This document shows positions 5,801 to 7,904 of a stretch of 7,904 nucleotides of DNA, one piece after another. The stretch comes from Campylobacterota bacterium (GTDB lineage: Bacteria; Campylobacterota; Campylobacteria; Campylobacterales; Sulfurovaceae): contig JAHZJZ010000369.1 in NCBI GenBank assembly GCA_022600655.1, positions 1 through 7,904 of the forward strand, written 5' to 3'. Below the pieces are notes generated by a model that worked only from the letters and a program-made list of their open reading frames with translations, made no database searches and was not told the DNA's origin. The translations under genes were made by a program, and so were the position numbers. Numbering within the stretch: the first letter of the stretch is position 1; each line of letters begins with the position of its first letter.

Positions 5801-7904
5801 CCACCATTACCGTGAACATAGTAGTACCCATCTCTATCAAACTCACCAGCATAAAGCTGTGCTGGGTCAAGTCCAGCGACAATACCTAAGTTTTTCACCA
5901 CTGAGTTTTTATCTATTCTCAGTAGGTTATTACCATCAAGTGCGTACATAAAGTTATCTTTTATATTGTACCCCAGTGCATTGTACCCTGTGTTTTTATC
6001 TCCGTTATCATACCCCTCACCAATGGCTTGGAAATCATAAGGGGTATTGTCTCTAGAAATACTGTGTAACCATGTTTTACCATCAGAACTACCTGTTCCT
6101 TGTTTACTTTGATTTGAGAGATATAGCGTTTCATCACAAGTGAATGGGTCTTGATCTTCTTCACAGCTTACAGGAGTTCTTGAGCTTCCATCCCAGTTTA
6201 GACCAGCAAACTCGTTATTATAGAGACTACTAATGTCTGTGCTTGAGATAACACCTGTAAATATTTTAACTTCATCAATAAAACCATAAGCAGAGTTCTC
6301 TCTACCTTTTGATTCACCACTATTGATATAGTCACCTATATGTATGTCACTAAGTTGTCCAAAATTGGTTTGAGTAATGTTGTTTGCTGTTATGGTCAGA
6401 TTTTGCTCACTTCCATTAATATAGAGTCTATTGCTGTTTGTCAAATCCCATGTTATCGCAATATGAACCCACTCATTTTGTACAAATGAGAGTGGTTTAG
6501 TGTTGGCTTTAAAGTCATTATCGTTACTATCTTCAAAGGCATAATAGAGTTTACCATCACTCTTTAGTGCAAGGTAGAAGAACTTATCATTGCTGGTAGT
6601 AGCATCAATAAGTGTTCTACCAACTCCCCCAATCCAGTTATCTTCACTCTTAAACCAGAATGAGATGGCTCCTTTACCTCCGATATCACTGTCCATATCA
6701 ATATCTGTCCAGACAACACTGTGGCTACTTGGAGCAGTCTCGTTAGGGAACTCACCCGCTCGTTCTATTTTTCCATTTTGAATGTTTTGAAGACCTATAT
6801 CTTCTGTTGCAGAGTACCCTTTACCTGTGGCATGGTATCCATTACCACTACTATCTTTTATCTCACCTGGTGTTCCGTCCCATTTACACTCATCGAAACG
6901 ATACTCAGCATAAAGTTTTTTAGAAGTAAGAGTCGCATTAGGACATCTTGCACCATCTCCTTTGTCTGTTAATGAGCTAATATCAGAGAAGAACTCAGGA
7001 TCTTGTGGACTACTTGGGTTTGCAAGATTGATTCTAAATACATGACCATCATCTCCATAGAAGTAGAAGTTCCCCTCTTTGTCAAAGACATTAGAGTGGA
7101 AGTCTAGCTCTTTAACCGTTACACCATCAATCTGTCGTACTCCATCTACTTTTGGCCAGAGTCTATCAATGCCTAAAACCGTTTTGGTTACACCTGTACT
7201 AGGGTCAACTTCCATTAATGCATAAGCTGTCTCACTAATGGTATAAAGCTTTCCATTAATTGGGTGGAATGCCCAGTCGCCAAAGTTTGCACTATTATCA
7301 CCTGCATTATAGCTAGGGAGTAACATCTCACCAATGAGTTTAGGTGGTGTCTGTTGAGTGTCAACTTTAAAGGCACGTCCATCTTTGGTCTCTTCTGAAG
7401 ACATATTGTTTCCGAAGAGATAGAGTATACCGTTTTTGTCAACATCTCCACTATAGTATGGAATCTTAGGTAGTCCAGTTACATCATATGAGATAACTTT
7501 ATTGTTTTTATCGATTTTAACCACTTTGTTTGTACCGTTGTCATAACCCCAAATATAGTTATCAACCGTATTGTATCCTGCAGCGTTAATGGAGTCAGGG
7601 TGGAAGTCATTGGCTCTAAGTGCTGAGCTACCTGTTGTTAAGTCTAACTCATAGAAATCGGTTGGGTCTGTATTACTAGCTGAGGTAAAGATAAAGGCTT
7701 CCGTTGGACAGCTAAAGGCATCGGGGTCTTCGTTACAACCACAGCTTCTAGCTGTTCCATCGATGTTATTGTTAGCCATAACATTGTCATAGAGTTCTTG
7801 AACTTGAGTATCGTCCATCTGTCCTTTAAACATATAAAACTCATCAAAGTACCCTGACATTGCAGGCATCGCAATATCACTTGGAATGCCATCAATGCCA
7901 CCTG
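2893..7904 (-). CDS. Giant multidomain surface protein: LamG, propeller, LamG, propeller, Calx-beta, possible MshQ-type C-terminus (5' end outside window)
   Basis: The frame is open to the window edge. Eleven complete codons (GGIDGIPSDIA) precede the first in-window ATG at 7869, and the window begins inside a LamG domain, so that ATG is not the real start. Counting from that Met: the end of a LamG domain (about 5-31, SGYFDEFYMFKG, ELYDN); a Cys-rich linker (C43, C45, C54); a propeller-like region (56-312) resembling DUF6923/YncE repeats, e.g. VVKIDKNNKV, DVDKNGILYLFG; a full LamG domain (319-555, YRFDE, SGNGYHA, SFWFKS, NEWVHIAITWD, GFIDEVKIF); a second Cys linker (C569, C578); a second propeller (580-821); a Calx-beta domain (825-952, opening SVTINDVTDTEGDSG, closing VGTIINDD); then about 700 beta-rich residues with FAIRPLAYRV (1111-1120) and seven cysteines, possibly DUF6701/MshQ-like. 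LamG domains bind glycans or proteins, and Calx-beta domains bind calcium. No C-terminal membrane anchor is seen, and the signal peptide is out of view. It is first of the four coupled genes visible and probably a pilus-associated or exported adhesin. The C-terminal assignment is the least certain. Confidence 0.85.
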   Translation of the reverse strand, partial: GGIDGIPSDIAMPAMSGYFDEFYMFKGQMDDTQVQELYDNVMANNNIDGTARSCGCNEDPDAFSCPTEAFIFTSASNTDPTDFYELDLTTGSSALRANDFHPDSINAAGYNTVDNYIWGYDNGTNKVVKIDKNNKVISYDVTGLPKIPYYSGDVDKNGILYLFGNNMSSEETKDGRAFKVDTQQTPPKLIGEMLLPSYNAGDNSANFGDWAFHPINGKLYTISETAYALMEVDPSTGVTKTVLGIDRLWPKVDGVRQIDGVTVKELDFHSNVFDKEGNFYFYGDDGHVFRINLANPSSPQDPEFFSDISSLTDKGDGARCPNATLTSKKLYAEYRFDECKWDGTPGEIKDSSGNGYHATGKGYSATEDIGLQNIQNGKIERAGEFPNETAPSSHSVVWTDIDMDSDIGGKGAISFWFKSEDNWIGGVGRTLIDATTSNDKFFYLALKSDGKLYYAFEDSNDNDFKANTKPLSFVQNEWVHIAITWDLTNSNRLYINGSEQNLTITANNITQTNFGQLSDIHIGDYINSGESKGRENSAYGFIDEVKIFTGVISSTDISSLYNNEFAGLNWDGSSRTPVSCEEDQDPFTCDETLYLSNQSKQGTGSSDGKTWLHSISRDNTPYDFQAIGEGYDNGDKNTGYNALGYNIKDNFMYALDGNNLLRIDKNSVVKNLGIVAGLDPAQLYAGEFDRDGYYYVHGNGGASNSMYKINIDLMQVVSTINLSESVRFWDMAIDNTGSYFYTMLVGDGDGDSDYNNDKVAKINISTGEIETIGESHSDMTSYISLVFADRDGDIFMMANEGGFYKADPITGAVYALSSTENLTFFNDGTSCPDANVSEPVSVTINDVTDTEGDSGRKEFTFTLTFSQATTVASGLWVTFTDGVDAIAPIDTAGHIDTHPTEGDFDGQARYIDIPIGTTTFDIVAEVIGDTRMENHEEFYVDLYAPDNILILDNRGVGTIINDDVVKFRVERKDSDTIAAPTTDYQQQQKSQFYTQLVNRDFDYSLVSYAPDYSEESSEHQEYDIEDVTLKVVLYDHNSTKSNDILYEDYIYFEKGNLKSRTKVLKNDDLIIPQATRYAQFHVSCLLDGNGSIVYGKFDTKADFNNSKTVNNAHEGSGYSDMFAIRPLAYRVKIEDTSEYKNRVYKTNNSTDTQPVALVAEYPYNLNVIATVDDNDSVATTYRTFSPQELNITLEFDKTGTSSCHDSNDSNLIENPKSAYLFNNGKLQNATLSHDNVGNYDFKIEDINWTYYDKNVDPNLAGCILDSTTNTANGSGRYGCNIGSDVDKNYKNIKTEFYAYEFDLNNTLISNVENNDKNHTYMSDLALRQDMGVSIGTDVIAKGFAGTTLTNYTAGCFAKDVEVTLDYNITTDQVYNAPTFVDVNTTDGTPVNLQRIVRYNDASVDVNNLEDDTHFDNNVTIPASLFLDPDKGESHVDILYNFAKNLSSTTNPIKMVFNEFNATSVPSTANANGELRVPFKDEETGIFNSDRKVKTFYFAKVSSDSENYPATLESSYQTPLTVSIFCDANRTWCSEILTADVGLNSAITQLGWYTAIKHDSDTDGKVRGFILKDATVTPNIASLPNFNDDGRGGRIESIETHYSGTATQITTRVDVIVDEWLRYHENPKLNGTPFWRNTFKGQRGTMTGIGQTGGITEIESNVKSSNKMDW
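5404..6915 (-). repeat. Module copy B: LamG plus Cys linker plus propeller within the giant protein
   Basis: Residues 319-822 of the large protein form a LamG-linker-propeller unit that mirrors the upstream unit. The matches at the LamG end are GFIDEVKIF and LYNN, then DGSSR, then EDQDPFTC. In the propeller they are GYNIKDNFMYALD, LLRIDKN and YAGEFDRDGYYYVHG, and the end is DGTSCPDA. The similarity is at protein level and diverged, so the duplication is old. Confidence 0.7.
6934..7904 (-). repeat. Module copy A (partial): LamG end plus Cys linker plus propeller
   Basis: This is the in-window part of the first unit. Its matching landmarks are GYFDEFYMF and LYDN, then DGTAR, then NEDPDAFSC at the LamG end. 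The propeller has GYNTVDNYIWGYD, VVKIDKN and YSGDVDKNGILYLFG, and the end is DGARCPNA. The landmarks sit about 525-535 residues before those of copy B. The LamG core lies beyond position 7904. Confidence 0.65.

Noticed and set aside
3787..6972. Several plus-strand open frames of 60-83 codons (3787-3996, 4342-4524, 5098-5280, 6590-6781, 6721-6972)
   Set aside because: They lie antisense to the giant gene, their products are Cys/Ile-rich with no recognisable domain, and the minus-strand frame has clear domain content throughout.
5961..7901. Minus-strand frames at 5961-6164, 6564-6755, 7215-7451 and 7644-7901
   Set aside because: They are alternate frames inside the giant gene; their translations have no domain features and the main frame is uninterrupted.
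622..7904. Classical type II secretion pseudopilin operon (GspH-I-J-K)
   Set aside because: Sizes and the I/J/K-like order fit partly, but the coupled LamG/Calx-beta giant protein and the DDIDDY motif fit the MSHA/PilVWX type better, and no gspH-, gspG- or gspL-like gene is visible. Not fully excluded, since the upstream region is unseen.
2893..7904. PilY1 identity for the giant protein
   Set aside because: The propeller segments look like DUF6923/YncE-type repeats. LamG and Calx-beta domains are not typical of PilY1, and the C-terminal 700 residues follow rather than precede the propellers. Only the functional parallel is kept.
1..7904. CRISPR arrays, tRNA/rRNA genes, insertion sequences, attachment sites
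   Set aside because: No regularly spaced repeats, cloverleaf-like segments, transposase-like frames or terminal inverted repeats were seen; coding sequence fills almost the whole window.

Overview
The window reads as a piece of an AT-rich bacterial chromosome. It holds five genes, all on the minus strand. The best guess for the host is a Campylobacterota member of the Sulfurovum/Sulfurimonas type. That is an inference from low GC, a T-rich sigma70 promoter with no clear -35 box, and the protein style; no rRNA or other taxonomic marker is present.

Reading in the direction of transcription (high to low coordinates), the window opens inside a very large secreted or surface protein (7904-2893). 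Its 5' end lies outside the window. At least 1,669 codons are present: the end of one LamG domain, a propeller-like domain, a complete second LamG domain, a second propeller-like domain, a Calx-beta domain, and a roughly 700-residue C-terminal region that may correspond to the DUF6701/MshQ-type C-terminus. It is followed, with almost no spacing, by three type IV prepilin-like genes: a PilV/MshD-like protein (2887-2156), a PilW/MshO-like protein (2156-1131) and a PilX/MshP-like protein that lacks the pilin Glu+5 (1134-622). The gaps are 5 bp, then a 1-bp overlap (TAATG), then a 4-bp overlap (ATGA), so the four genes almost certainly form one translationally coupled operon.

The operon ends at an AT-only perfect hairpin (590-621). 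A short intergenic region follows with a TATAAT promoter (553-558) for the next gene, hpf. This encodes the long-form ribosome hibernation factor and starts at 459; its last codons run off the left edge.

The most interesting point is the gene set. A giant LamG protein together with D-, O- and P-like minor pilins matches the content of the Vibrio MSHA pilus segment mshD-mshO-mshP-mshQ, but the large protein is first rather than last. The natural model is that the minor pilins form the initiating tip complex of a type IV pilus or pseudopilus, and the giant protein is the displayed or exported adhesin, as PilY1 is with PilVWX. No RNA genes, mobile elements or CRISPR arrays were seen, and there is no gene-free stretch over 300 bases.
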